Below are positions 32,182 through 40,798 of a stretch of DNA of 45,822 nucleotides, one piece after another. The position numbers and the translations under genes are program-made. How positions within the stretch are numbered: the stretch's first letter is position 1; the number at the start of each line of letters is the position of its first letter. Below the pieces are notes generated by a model, which was not told the origin of the DNA, did not search any database, and worked only from the letters and a program-made list of their open reading frames with translations. Location of the stretch: assembly GCF_012515855.1 (NCBI RefSeq), contig NZ_JAAYXO010000227.1:1-45822 (forward strand), read 5' to 3'. Source of the DNA: Gordonia sp. (in: high G+C Gram-positive bacteria) (lineage in GTDB: Bacteria > Actinomycetota > Actinomycetes > Mycobacteriales > Mycobacteriaceae).

Positions 32182-32944
32182 TCAGGCGGCCTCGATCGCG
32201 GCGTTCAGCATGCCGACGATCTCCGCGATGACCTCCCCCGGTCGCTCCATCAGGTCGTGCCAGGTGTAGACCTTCTTGCGCCACTCGGCGGCGTCGAGGG
32301 CATTGAACTTGGCGCGGTCGGCGCGGAAGCGGTCGTGCTGGTGGTGGTAGGCCGGCCTCCGACTCCGAACCCTCCGACGCGACGGCCACCAGGCGGCGTG
32401 CTGCGGCGATGCCCGCCGACCCCTCGTAACGCACGAGCACAGCCTGCAACTGGGCGACCGTCACGGTCCCCTCCTGGAGCACCCTGTCGAGGAATCGTGC
32501 ACCGTGGTGCAGTGTCGCTGCCGCGAACACCGCCGTCACCGGCGCTGAGGTCACCGGGAGTCCGTTCACTGTCTCGACGTCGGTGTCGTCGTACCGTCGG
32601 CGAATCAGGTCGACTCGACCGAGTGGCCAGCGAGTGGCGCCGGGATTACTCGCAGACGCCACGGTCAGCGGATACGGCAGAGTCCGGATCATGCCGTGCC
32701 ACCAGGCCGCAGTGCTCCGGTCGGCGACGCCTCGGTGCGCGGCGACCGCGGCGCGGACCAGGAGTGCCTCGGTCATCGGGTGCGAGGCGCTCCGATAGAT
32801 TCCGCGCACAATGGTGACCCACTCGCCGCGAGCGACCCGGCCGCGAATCTGCTTGCGCGTGAGGCCGCAGGCGAGCGCCTCGCGGATGGTGATCACCCCG
32901 TCTCGGTCGGCGAGCAGTTCGGCGATCTGTCCGGTGTCTCCCAT
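32182..32944 (-). pseudogene. Decayed AbiEi-antitoxin / DUF559-type gene with internal deletion and frameshift
   Basis: The first about 200 codons from ATG 32944 read as a normal protein: an N-terminal winged helix (MGDTGQIAELLADRDGVITIREALACGLTRKQI family pattern) typical of AbiEi-like antitoxins, then a mixed domain ending SEGSESEA. After about position 32355 the frame becomes Pro/Arg-rich nonsense. In another minus-strand frame, from about 32350 to the TGA at 32182-32184, the expected endonuclease-like tail reappears (YHHQHDRFRADRAKFNAL, KVYTWHDLMERP). Related proteins have about 45 more residues between these parts, so bases were deleted and the frame lost. The junction coincides with the palindrome AGGCCGGCCT at 32349-32358. 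Confidence 0.75.
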
Positions 32945-33003
32945 GGTGATCAGACGCAGGCCAGCGCGGTCTGGTTCCACCGATCGGCGGCGTGTCGGAG
33001 ATT

Positions 33004-33042
33004 TTGATCGATCAGCGCCCCTGACGGGCGCTGATCGATCAA
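33004..33042. terminator. Hairpin between the pseudogene and the SHOCT gene
   Basis: TTGATCGATCAGCGCCC (33004-33020) pairs perfectly with 33026-33042 over a 5-base loop. No clear U tract follows on either strand. It is probably the end signal of the minus-strand SHOCT gene, and it belongs to the same GATC-rich hairpin family as those at 8808 and 32140. Confidence 0.6.
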
Positions 33043-33063
33043 GATGTGGTCCTGTCGTGGGCG

Positions 33064-33744
33064 TCAGCCGTGGCGCGCGATCACCGCGCGCTTGGCATCC
33101 TTGAACTCCTCGGCGTCGAGGACGCCCTGCTCGTGCAGGAGCGCGAGCTTGCGCAGTTCGTCGGTGAGCAGCGGCATCCCGGCATCGGGTGCGTCTTGCT
33201 TTCTCAGCAGCACTCGCGGTGGACCTGCCGGTGCGGCCACGGGATGGGGTTCGACCGGTTCGGCAGGCGGACGAGATGGCGTGGGCGGTGCCGGGGCGAC
33301 CGCGCTCGGTGCCGGGGACATCGGAGCCGGGGCGATCGGTGCGGGTGGTGCCGACTGCTCTGCGAGATTGATCCCGGCGATCATGCGCATGAGCTCGGCC
33401 GTCCACCGTCGGGCGAACTCGACATCGTCATCGAGCATCGTCCCGAAGTCGATCTCACCGTGGTTGGTGACTGCGACGAGGCCGGTCCCGGTCCATTTGC
33501 TGGGAAAGGTGAATCCATGCACTTCGCGAAGATGCGCTTCCAACAGGATTCGCTTGTCGGTGGTGGTGCCGTAGTGCGAGATGCCGAGCACGCGGAGGTT
33601 GGTGATGATCGTTCCCAGCGTGGCCGGCTTCATTCGGGTGGCCCCCAAGGCCGCCAGTACGGTCTCGCCCGGCAGTAGGTCAGGGGTGATGGCGCGGAGC
33701 CACTTGTCGGCCTTCTTCGCGCTTACCCGGGGACTTGATTCCAC
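33064..33744 (-). CDS. PH-like/SHOCT-domain protein
   Basis: A protein of about 226 residues in three parts. The N-terminal part (about 1-110) resembles bacterial PH-like domains (ETVLAALGATRMKPATLGTIITNLRVLGISHYG). A Pro/Ala-rich linker follows, then a C-terminal SHOCT motif (LRKLALLHEQGVLDAEEFKDAKRAVIAR). SHOCT domains are short oligomerisation modules; the cellular role is unknown. The start is uncertain: GTG 33744 lacks a good ribosome-binding site, and the frame remains open to 33840, close to the divergent lipoprotein gene. Confidence 0.75.
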   Translation of the reverse strand: MESSPRVSAKKADKWLRAITPDLLPGETVLAALGATRMKPATLGTIITNLRVLGISHYGTTTDKRILLEAHLREVHGFTFPSKWTGTGLVAVTNHGEIDFGTMLDDDVEFARRWTAELMRMIAGINLAEQSAPPAPIAPAPMSPAPSAVAPAPPTPSRPPAEPVEPHPVAAPAGPPRVLLRKQDAPDAGMPLLTDELRKLALLHEQGVLDAEEFKDAKRAVIARHG

Positions 33745-33845
33745 TCGGTCAGCATATCGATGCGCAGGAATTGCTGTTGTGCCCGTCAGGTGTCTGAGCG
33801 GAACTACAATTCGAGGACTCGATTCCCACCGAACGGACACGAACT

Positions 33846-34178
33846 ATGAAGTTGCGCTATCTCCTGATTGCACCGCTCGTGGCGGGCGTGGCAGTGCTGT
33901 CGGCGTGCGGCAGCGACGACGCCGGCACCTCCGATACGTCGACCAAGGTGTACCTCCAGGTGGTCAAGTCGGTGAACGCCTCGTTCGCGACCGAGGACGA
34001 TGCCGTGGAGGCGGGCAAGAAGGCGTGCTCGGACCTCGAGTCGGGAACGTCCATGGTCACTGTCATCAACGACATGTCGGCGCAGGCGGGTGGTACGGCG
34101 CAGGCCGCGACCGTCGTCGGCGCCGCGGTCAGCTCGTTCTGCCCCGATCAGAAGGACAAGGTGATTCCGGGCAACTGA
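33846..34178 (+). CDS. DUF732-type lipoprotein
   Basis: A 110-residue protein. The signal peptide ends in a lipobox, VLSACGS, with the lipidated Cys at 21. The mature part is a small helical domain with two further cysteines (KACSDLE and SSFCPD) likely to form a disulfide, as in the DUF732 family common in mycobacteria. It should be anchored on the outer face of the cytoplasmic membrane. Function unknown. ATG 33846 begins about 100 bases from the divergent SHOCT gene; the stop is 25 bases from the convergent ABC-F gene. Confidence 0.8.
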   Translation: MKLRYLLIAPLVAGVAVLSACGSDDAGTSDTSTKVYLQVVKSVNASFATEDDAVEAGKKACSDLESGTSMVTVINDMSAQAGGTAQAATVVGAAVSSFCPDQKDKVIPGN

Positions 34179-34203
34179 CGCCCGACACCGTCGGCGAGGC
34201 GCG

Positions 34204-35820
34204 TCACTCGGGCAATCCGGCGTGCTGCCGCAGGCGGCCGTCGCCGGTCAACTCCACCACGGCGTCCAGCCCGAGCTCGGCGAGGAACTGATAGTCGTGG
34301 CTCACCACGATCAACGCGCCGCGGTAGGCCTCCAGTGCCTCGGCGAGTTGCTCGACGCTCGTGACATCGAGATTGTTGGTCGGCTCGTCGAGGATCAGGA
34401 CCTGCGACGGCGGCTCGGCGAACAATAGCTTGGCCAAGCAGACGCGGAAGCGTTCTCCGCCGGAGAGGGTTGAGACCGGGCGGTCGGCGGCCGGGCCGCG
34501 GAGCAGCAGCCGCGCCAGGTGATTGCGGATCTCGCCGGGCTCGGCGTCGGGCGCCACCCGCTGTACGTTCGCGATGGCGCTGGCTTCTTCGTCGAGGCCG
34601 TCGAGCCGCTGCGACAGATAGCCGAAGCGCTCGGTGAGGAGGGCTCCACCCGGGCGGCCCGTCGGGGGCTGTACACCGGACACCAACTGCTCCAGCAGCG
34701 TCGTCTTGCCGGAGCCGTTGGGGCCGATGATCGCCACCCGCTCGGGGCCCGCGACGATCACCGTGCGGTCGCCGTCGGTGAACTCGGCGATCCGACGGCT
34801 GCGGGGAACGTCCGGGTCGGGAAGGTCCAGGCTGATGTGGTCGTCGTCGCGGATGCGCGCGTCGGCGGCGTCGAGCGCCGATTGCGCGGCGTCCACCTTC
34901 TGATCCAGTCCGGTCCGCATCGCACCCGCGGAGTTCTGCGCCGCGTTGGCGCGCATGCCCTGCAGGATCTTCGGTATCCCGCCGTCCCGCGCGGTCTTCT
35001 TGGCGGTCCGCTCGCGGCGGGCCAGCTTGGTCTCGGCCTCGATGCGCTGGCGCTTCTCGGTCTTGAGCGTCTGCTGTGCGGTCCGCGCGGCCTGGATCGC
35101 GGCGGCCTGCTCCTGCTCGAGGTGCGCGAGCCATTCGCTGTAGGGGCCGCCGAAGGTCTCGACTCGACCGTCGTGCAGTTCTGCGGTGTTCTCCATCCGC
35201 TCGAGCAGTTCGAGGTCGTGGCTCACCACGATCAGCGTGCCCGGCCAGTCGTCGATCATCGCGGCCAGTCGCGCACGGGTGGGACGGTCGAGATTGTTCG
35301 TCGGCTCGTCGAGCAGGGTGACGGCGGTGCGTCGCAGGTGAAGTCCGGTGACGGCCACCAGCATCGCCTCGCCGCCGGAGAGGGTGGCGACGCTGCGGTC
35401 GAGGTCGGCCGCCGAGAAGCCGATGCGATCGAGGCTCTCGTCGGCCCGGGCTTCGATGTCCCAGGCGTCGCCGATGGTGTCGAAGTGCTTCGGATCGGGG
35501 TCGCCGGCCTCGATGGCGCGGAGGGCGGCGAGCACGTCGCTGATCCCGAGGAGGTCGGCGACGGTCGCGTCGGCGGCGAGGGTCAGGTCCTGGGCCAGGT
35601 AGCCGACGTCGCCGTCGATGTCGATGCGGCCCGACGACGGCGACAGGTCACCGGCGATCAACTTGAGGAGCGTCGACTTGCCCGTGCCGTTGCGACCGAC
35701 CAGACCGGTGCGGCCGGGGTTGAAAGCTCCGGTGAGCGAGGTCAGCGCGGGGCTCCCGTCTGGCCACGAGAACGAGACGTCGCGCAGGACGACGGAGGCG
35801 GCGGTAGATTGTGCAGACAT
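34204..35820 (-). CDS. ABC-F family ATPase
   Basis: A 538-residue soluble protein with two ABC modules and no membrane part. Walker A motifs are GRNGTGKST (near 42) and GPNGSGKTT (near 363). Both modules have LSGGE signatures and DEPTNNLD Walker B regions, and a charged helical linker rich in Lys/Arg/Glu (about 235-300) joins them. ABC-F proteins act on the ribosome as translation factors or give target-protection antibiotic resistance; the exact subgroup is not clear. ATG 35820 is the probable start; an upstream ATG at 35859 would add 13 residues. Confidence 0.88.
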   Translation of the reverse strand: MSAQSTAASVVLRDVSFSWPDGSPALTSLTGAFNPGRTGLVGRNGTGKSTLLKLIAGDLSPSSGRIDIDGDVGYLAQDLTLAADATVADLLGISDVLAALRAIEAGDPDPKHFDTIGDAWDIEARADESLDRIGFSAADLDRSVATLSGGEAMLVAVTGLHLRRTAVTLLDEPTNNLDRPTRARLAAMIDDWPGTLIVVSHDLELLERMENTAELHDGRVETFGGPYSEWLAHLEQEQAAAIQAARTAQQTLKTEKRQRIEAETKLARRERTAKKTARDGGIPKILQGMRANAAQNSAGAMRTGLDQKVDAAQSALDAADARIRDDDHISLDLPDPDVPRSRRIAEFTDGDRTVIVAGPERVAIIGPNGSGKTTLLEQLVSGVQPPTGRPGGALLTERFGYLSQRLDGLDEEASAIANVQRVAPDAEPGEIRNHLARLLLRGPAADRPVSTLSGGERFRVCLAKLLFAEPPSQVLILDEPTNNLDVTSVEQLAEALEAYRGALIVVSHDYQFLAELGLDAVVELTGDGRLRQHAGLPE

Positions 35821-35985
35821 GGCGGGATCCTTCGGATCGGCAGGCTCCGCCCGCGACACGAGCGCGGGGGAAATGGACAGACGGGTGCCGTGTGACGGCG
35901 TCAGATTCTGTCGACCTCGATCTCCACGTCGGTCACCCTACCGGAGCGGCTCCGGGGGATCATCCGGTTTATCGCTCGCCGATCC

Positions 35986-36438
35986 TCAGCCGTTCTCGGA
36001 GGCGACGGCGGCCGCGTTGACCTTGGTGAGCACCCCGTGCAGTTCCTCGAGGAGTGCGAGGTCGCCGCCGAGGGCGTCGACCACCTGCTCGGGGATGGCG
36101 AGGGCCTGTTCGCGGAGTGCGACGCCGGCGTCGGTCAGGTGGATCTCGACACTGCGTTCGTCGTCGTCGCTGCGGCGGCGCTCAATGACGCCGTCGGCCT
36201 CGAGGCGTTTGAGCATCGGGGAGAGGGTGGCTGAGTCGAGCTGGAGCAGTCGGCCGATCTCCTTCACCGGAAGCGGTGCGTGCTGCCAGAGCGAGAGCAT
36301 CACCAGGTACTGCGGGTGCGTCAGGCCGAGCGGCTCGAGGAGCCGTCGGTACACGCGCAGCACCGACCGATTCGCCAGGGCGAGTGCGAAGCACACCTGG
36401 CGTTCCAGGAGCAGTGGGTTCCCAGTGATCGTGGCCAT
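35986..36438 (-). CDS. MarR-family regulator, OhrR-like
   Basis: A 150-residue MarR winged-helix regulator: LLLERQVCFALALANRS, then LTHPQYLVMLSLWQHAPLPVKEIGRLLQLDSATLSPMLKRLEADG and RRRSDDDERSVEIHLTDAG. The N-terminal Cys in RQVCFAL (residue 15) occupies the place of the peroxide-sensing Cys of OhrR proteins, so it may respond to organic hydroperoxides. No ohr gene is adjacent. ATG 36438 gives the family length, although the frame extends to 36537. It is divergent from the DUF5313 gene and may regulate both. Confidence 0.83.
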   Translation of the reverse strand: MATITGNPLLLERQVCFALALANRSVLRVYRRLLEPLGLTHPQYLVMLSLWQHAPLPVKEIGRLLQLDSATLSPMLKRLEADGVIERRRSDDDERSVEIHLTDAGVALREQALAIPEQVVDALGGDLALLEELHGVLTKVNAAAVASENG

Positions 36439-36476
36439 GTGATCGATTCTACGACGGATGAGTAGCGCGCGATCGA

Positions 36477-36515
36477 ATCGTGTACTAAGTTGTGCGGTAT
36501 TGAATAGTGCACGAT
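36477..36515. promoter_or_regulatory. Putative operator between the MarR and DUF5313 genes
   Basis: ATCGTGTAC (36477-36485) and GTGCACGAT (36507-36515) form an inverted repeat with one mismatch, 21-base spacer, in an AT-richer divergent promoter region. Additional GATCGA half-sites occur at 36441 and 36471. Candidate MarR/OhrR operator; weak evidence. Confidence 0.4.
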
Positions 36516-36539
36516 CTAATTGTGAGGGTGGCACCAACG

Positions 36540-36926
36540 ATGAGCGAACGACCGAATCCGCTTCAGTGGATCGGCTATGTGTACGGGGCTACGCTGCCTG
36601 AGGGCAAGCGCGAGTGGGTGAAGAACGACCTCACCGGCGCGATGGCCACGCCGCGCCACCTGATTCGCACGCAGGTCTCGTTTGTCCCGCTGTACCTGGC
36701 GCTCTTCTTCGCCTTCGACGGCGAGGTGTGGATCCGGCTGCTCATGGTGCTGCTCGCGGTGCTGCTGGCCTTGATCTTCTCCGCCGCGTACATGCAGCAG
36801 AATCGGGTGGTCCGGTTGCGCAAGCACGGACTCGGATTCTCCCCGCTCACCCAGCGTCAGCAGGTGCAGGCCGACGCGGCCAAACTCCGCTACGAAGCGA
36901 CGTACGTCGCCGCCCGCCGCCGGTAG
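36540..36926 (+). CDS. DUF5313 membrane protein
   Basis: A 128-residue protein of an actinobacterial family of unknown function: RPNPLQWIGYVYGATLP, EWVKNDLTGAMATPRHLIR, two hydrophobic helices near 46-60 and 65-85, and AAYMQQNRVVRLRKHGLGF. It is probably an inner-membrane protein with cytoplasmic ends. ATG 36540 is chosen as it gives the conserved N-terminus; the frame extends to 36507. It ends 4 bases before the convergent lipoprotein gene. Role unknown. Confidence 0.8.
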   Translation: MSERPNPLQWIGYVYGATLPEGKREWVKNDLTGAMATPRHLIRTQVSFVPLYLALFFAFDGEVWIRLLMVLLAVLLALIFSAAYMQQNRVVRLRKHGLGFSPLTQRQQVQADAAKLRYEATYVAARRR

Positions 36927-36930
36927 ATCG

Positions 36931-37503
36931 TTACGAGTGCTTCAGGACGCCGTTCTCGACCGAGAACGATGATGCGGGTGACTCGCAGCGGATTCCGCTG
37001 TACGGCAGGGCGGTGCACGAGAGGTCGCCGAACGTGATCCGACTGTGAGGCGGCAGGTCCTTGGCCGGGGTCGGCGCGCCCTCGACGATGGTCGGTTCGG
37101 TACCCGACGGCGTCAGCGTGATGGCGTTGGGTGGGCCGCCACCGACGTCGACCTGAATGGTCGGCGCGTCGGCCGGATACGGTGCCGAGCAGGTGATGCG
37201 CTGCGGAAGGCCGGCCACGGCGGGATTGAGCGAGCACTCGCGCAGCGGGCCGTGCGCGTACGCCCAACGGTAGTACCCGGGACTCCCCGCGGTCGCGTAG
37301 GCGGCGGGGTCGACGTCGGTGGCGGTGGGTGTGAGCGGAACCGAGGTGACGGTGATCGTGGACGCCGGGGTGGTCGACGGCGTGACCGCCGAGATCCCCT
37401 TGGTGGTCGTGGCCGTCGGAGTCAGTTCGGTGTCGGAGTCGCACGCGGTCAGCAGTCCGGCCGCGGCGACGACTGCCGCGGGTACCGCCCAGATTCGCTT
37501 CAC
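36931..37503 (-). CDS. Secreted lipoprotein of unknown function
   Basis: A 190-residue protein. The signal peptide (MKRIWAVPAAVVAAAGLL) ends in lipobox LTAC with the lipidated Cys at 21. A Thr/Pro-rich spacer of about 45 residues leads into a domain with Cys pairs (RECSLNP, ITCSAPYP, LSCTALPYSGIRCES), probably two disulfides. No family recognised; mycolata encode many such envelope lipoproteins. GTG 37503 is supported by a strong GGAAGGAAGG site just upstream. Confidence 0.78.
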   Translation of the reverse strand: MKRIWAVPAAVVAAAGLLTACDSDTELTPTATTTKGISAVTPSTTPASTITVTSVPLTPTATDVDPAAYATAGSPGYYRWAYAHGPLRECSLNPAVAGLPQRITCSAPYPADAPTIQVDVGGGPPNAITLTPSGTEPTIVEGAPTPAKDLPPHSRITFGDLSCTALPYSGIRCESPASSFSVENGVLKHS

Positions 37504-37601
37504 TCCAGTCCTTCCTTCCCGGCAGCCGCCGTGAATTCTCTGGGCATGAGGATACGCGCGTGGTGTGCCGGGGACGGTCCCGATCGATCGGCGCCGGACG
37601 T

Positions 37602-38222
37602 TCACAGTCGCGCCAACAGCGTGCGCACCGACGACCACCGTCGTTCGGCCCGCTGCTGATGCTCGGTGAGCGCGGCCCAGTGGCCGGCGAGCGCGTCGGT
37701 GGCAGCGTCTTCGCCGTGCAACGACATTCGCGCGATCAAACCCAGGTACCCGCGCCGATACCAGCGGTCCAGCAGCGCCGTCGCGAGGTGCGGGACATCG
37801 GCGCCGCCGGGCAGCGGTCCGGGGCCTCGGGAGCCGGGAGCGGCGACGTCGAGCATCACCTCGCGGAGCGCGGCACGCGCTTGCGGGTCGCCGAGTCCTT
37901 CGATCACCAGCGTCGGGGTCACCGGCAACTCGGCGTCGACCCGAGCGACGATGGTCGCGAACAACGCGCCGTGCGCCGGTCGCAGAAACAGCAGGGTGCC
38001 GAGCGGGAGGTGCCGGTCGGAGGCGTCGCTCCGGTCGTTCGCGGTGCCGACGACGGCGTGCACGGCGGCGGTGGTCATCGCATCCGGCGCCCAGATCAGC
38101 GAGGTCAGGAACTCCAGTTCCAGGCGAACGGTGTCGTCGACGTCGTCCGACGACAGGGGCAGCCCCGGCACGATGTCGTGGTCGTGGTCGTGGTGCCGGT
38201 CGCCGTCGGTGTCCGCGCTCAT
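37602..38222 (-). CDS. Hypothetical protein with His/Asp-rich N-terminus
   Basis: The product has 206 residues and is not recognised. It begins with a HHDHDHD cluster that could bind metal, followed by a helical domain (VRLELEFLTSLIWAPDAM, LLFLRPAHGALFATIVARVDAEL, DRWYRRGYLGLIARM). No signal peptide or membrane segment is seen, and I see no clear helix-turn-helix. ATG 38222 overlaps the SDR stop by four bases (ATGA), so it is translated with the SDR and pump genes upstream and may act with them. Confidence 0.7.
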   Translation of the reverse strand: MSADTDGDRHHDHDHDIVPGLPLSSDDVDDTVRLELEFLTSLIWAPDAMTTAAVHAVVGTANDRSDASDRHLPLGTLLFLRPAHGALFATIVARVDAELPVTPTLVIEGLGDPQARAALREVMLDVAAPGSRGPGPLPGGADVPHLATALLDRWYRRGYLGLIARMSLHGEDAATDALAGHWAALTEHQQRAERRWSSVRTLLARL

Positions 38223-39067
38223 GCGCTGGAGAGCGGCTTCTGATAGCCGTCGCGGCGCGACGATCCCGCCACCGCGACCACCTGATTCGGGACGGCCAGC
38301 CGCATCACCCGGTCGCGCAGCCACTGCGGCAGCACTCCCGTCAGGCCGACCAGCGGACCGACGCGCTTCGGCACCCACACCTGGAAGGTGCGGTTCTGCA
38401 TCGCGGAGACGACGGCGTCGGCGACGTCACCGGGCTGCAGCATCCCGACCGAACCGGTAGCGGTGCCTGCGGCGAGTTCGGTGTCGACCACGGTCGGCAT
38501 CACCACCGACAGGGTGACCCCGCTGCCGCGCAGTTCCTCGCGCACGCCGGTCAGGTAGCCGAGGACGCCGTGCTTGGTGGCCGCGTACGTGGACTCTCCG
38601 GGCGGTGCCAGGCGCGAAGCGGCCGAGGCGACGGTGACGATCTGCCCGCGCCCGCGTGCCCTCATGATCGGGGCCGCGAGCCGCACGCCGCGGATCACGC
38701 CCAGCAGGTTCACGGCGACCATGCGCTCGGCCGCGGCCGCAGGCTCGGCGTCGAAGGGGCCGACCCACATGACGCCTGCGTTGTTGACCAGGACGTCGAC
38801 GGGGCCGAAGTCGGCGGCGACGGCGTCCAGGAACGAGGCGAAGGAGTCGTCGTCGGTCACGTCGAGGGCGTAGCCGCGGACCTCGCCGCCGAGCGCGGCG
38901 GCCGCGGCGATCGCCGAGTCGGCGTCGACATCGCCGATCGCCACGCGGGCGCCGCGCACGGCCAGCGCGTCGGCGATGGCCAGGCCGATACCGCGCGCGG
39001 CGCCGGTCACGGCGACCACCGATCCGGCGACGGGGACCTCTGGACGGGACGAGCCGGGGATTCGCAT
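38219..39067 (-). CDS. SDR-family oxidoreductase
   Basis: A 282-residue short-chain dehydrogenase: VVAVTGAARGIGLAIA, NNAGVMWVG, VASAASRLA and YAATK, which give the Ser/Tyr/Lys set. The C-terminal extension (VWVPKRVGPLVGLTGVLPQWLRDRVMRL) resembles membrane-associated SDRs. ATG 39067 lies four bases after the pump gene stop; a longer start at 39121 would overlap it. The substrate is unknown; co-transcription with a DHA2 exporter suggests modification of an exported or toxic compound, but that is a guess. Confidence 0.85.
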   Translation of the reverse strand: MRIPGSSRPEVPVAGSVVAVTGAARGIGLAIADALAVRGARVAIGDVDADSAIAAAAALGGEVRGYALDVTDDDSFASFLDAVAADFGPVDVLVNNAGVMWVGPFDAEPAAAAERMVAVNLLGVIRGVRLAAPIMRARGRGQIVTVASAASRLAPPGESTYAATKHGVLGYLTGVREELRGSGVTLSVVMPTVVDTELAAGTATGSVGMLQPGDVADAVVSAMQNRTFQVWVPKRVGPLVGLTGVLPQWLRDRVMRLAVPNQVVAVAGSSRRDGYQKPLSSA

Positions 39068-39071
39068 GCGT

Positions 39072-40715
39072 CTACTCTGCACTGCGCGCAGGTTCCGCCA
39101 GTTCGGCGGGCACGTCATCATCGGGTCCCTCGGGACCGGCCGGCATCACCTCGCGGGGTGCGAACCAGCCCAGTCCGGCGGCGCCGACCACCAGAACGCC
39201 ACCGAGCACCAGGCAGGCGGCCTGCAGCGGTGGGAGGAATGCGGCGTGAGCGCCGTCGACGATCTGCTGGGCCAGCGGGGCGGCCTGCGGGGGCAGATTG
39301 TCGGCCACCTCGATGGCGCCGACCAGGGAGTTCCGGATGGCGTCGGAGGCCGTCTGTGCCGTCGTCGGGTCGATCGCGGACAACTGCTGATGCGCCAGGT
39401 TCGCGGTGTCGTCGATCCGCTTGGCGTACCCCGCTGCCAGAATGCTGCCCGCGAGCGCGATGCCGATGGCGGCGCCGAGCTCGCGCGCGGTGTCGTTGAC
39501 CGCGGACCCGACGCCCTGGTTCTCGAGGGGCGTGTTCGACATGATCGCCGTGGTGGAGGGGGCCGTCGCGAGGCCGATGCCGACCGCCACGACGCCCAGC
39601 AGCGCGCCCAGCTTCCAGTACGCGTCGGTCTCGACGAGGCCGATGGCCAGCACGCCCACGCCGGCGATCGCGATGCCGACGGTGAGGACCAGGCGCAGCG
39701 AGTGGTAGCGCACGGCGACCCAGTTGCCGATCATCGCGAAGGCGCCGACGCCGATGACCATCGGGAACAGCGCGACCGCGGACTTCAGCGCCGAGTAGCC
39801 GAACACCAGCTGCAACTGCAGCAGCAGGAGGTAGAAGACGCCGAAGGAGGCCAGGAACTGCAGTGCCACCGAGAGCGACCCGGCGGCGAATGCGCGGTTG
39901 CGGAACAGTCGCACGTCCAGCAGCGGCGAGGTACGTCGAAGTTCGATGACCACGAACCCGACGGCCAGGACAACACCGCCGATCAGGCACACCAGGATGA
40001 GCGGATCGGTCCAGCCGCGGTGCGCGGCTTCGAGCAGACCGAAGACGATGCCCGCGATTGCCGCCATCGAGGTCAGCGAGCCGACGAAGTCGAACGACCC
40101 GGGGTTCTCGTCCTTGGAGCTGCTGATCGTCAACGTCACCAGCAGAATGGCGAGCGACGACGCGGCGAACGTGATGAACACCGAATGCCAGTGGAAGAAG
40201 TTCAGCAGCACGCCGGTCACGAAGAAGCCGAGGATCGCGCCGGCACCCGCGACTCCCGCCCAGATGCTGATGGCGACGGGGCGCTTCTCGCGGGGAACGC
40301 CCGCGCTGATGAGCGACAGAGTCGCGGGCATGATCAGCGCGGCGCCCGCACCGGCCACCAGACGGGTGATGATCAGCTGGATCGGGGTGTCGACCCACAC
40401 CGCGGCGAGCGATGCGATGCCGAAGACTGCCAGCCCGACCAAGAGGACCGGCTTGCGGCCGAAGCGGTCGCCGATGGCGCCCGCGGGAAGGAGGAGAGCG
40501 GCGAGAACCAGCGTGTAGCCGTCGATGATCCACGTCATCTGGCCCGTGGACGCGCCGGTCGAACGTGCGATGTCGGGGAGAGCGGTATTGAGCGCGGCCA
40601 TGGCGGCGACGACTACACTCACGCCCAGACACGAAACGAGGATCAGCCAGATCGTCGAAAACGACCCTGTTCCGTTGTTGCCTGTTTCGTTGTTGACAGT
40701 TCTCCCGACACGCAT
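39072..40715 (-). CDS. DHA2-family MFS multidrug exporter
   Basis: A 547-residue membrane protein with about 14 hydrophobic segments. The DHA2 motifs are visible: TALPDIARSTGASTGQMTWIIDGYTLVLAALLLPAGAIGDRFGRKP (motif A in GDRFGRKP) and, later, an RELGAAIGIALAGS element near residue 440. Such 14-TM proton antiporters export drugs, dyes or lipid-like molecules. The N-terminal tail is polar and Asn/Thr-rich, and the exact start is uncertain because the ribosome-binding site is weak. First gene of a three-gene operon and divergent from a 46-codon gene. Confidence 0.88.
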   Translation of the reverse strand: MRVGRTVNNETGNNGTGSFSTIWLILVSCLGVSVVVAAMAALNTALPDIARSTGASTGQMTWIIDGYTLVLAALLLPAGAIGDRFGRKPVLLVGLAVFGIASLAAVWVDTPIQLIITRLVAGAGAALIMPATLSLISAGVPREKRPVAISIWAGVAGAGAILGFFVTGVLLNFFHWHSVFITFAASSLAILLVTLTISSSKDENPGSFDFVGSLTSMAAIAGIVFGLLEAAHRGWTDPLILVCLIGGVVLAVGFVVIELRRTSPLLDVRLFRNRAFAAGSLSVALQFLASFGVFYLLLLQLQLVFGYSALKSAVALFPMVIGVGAFAMIGNWVAVRYHSLRLVLTVGIAIAGVGVLAIGLVETDAYWKLGALLGVVAVGIGLATAPSTTAIMSNTPLENQGVGSAVNDTARELGAAIGIALAGSILAAGYAKRIDDTANLAHQQLSAIDPTTAQTASDAIRNSLVGAIEVADNLPPQAAPLAQQIVDGAHAAFLPPLQAACLVLGGVLVVGAAGLGWFAPREVMPAGPEGPDDDVPAELAEPARSAE

Positions 40716-40736
40716 CTGCAGTTCATCGCCTTCGTC

Positions 40737-40761
40737 TGTAACTTATGACACATTAGTCACA
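40737..40761. promoter_or_regulatory. Nested palindrome in the pump / small-protein divergent promoter
   Basis: TGTAAC (40737-40742) and GTCACA (40756-40761) form a near-perfect repeat, and inside it TGAC (40746-40749) pairs with GTCA (40756-40759). The region is AT-rich. Candidate operator of a TetR-type or other dimeric regulator; none is encoded next to it. Confidence 0.4.
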
Positions 40762-40798
40762 TGGATAACAGATCACTCTCGAGCGAAAGTTGATCACC

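Noticed and set aside
32945-33406. Upstream extension of the broken AbiEi-like gene to 33406
   Set aside because: The extension crosses a perfect hairpin and the SHOCT gene in another frame and is Arg/Gly/Thr-rich; ATG 32944 begins the recognisable domain.
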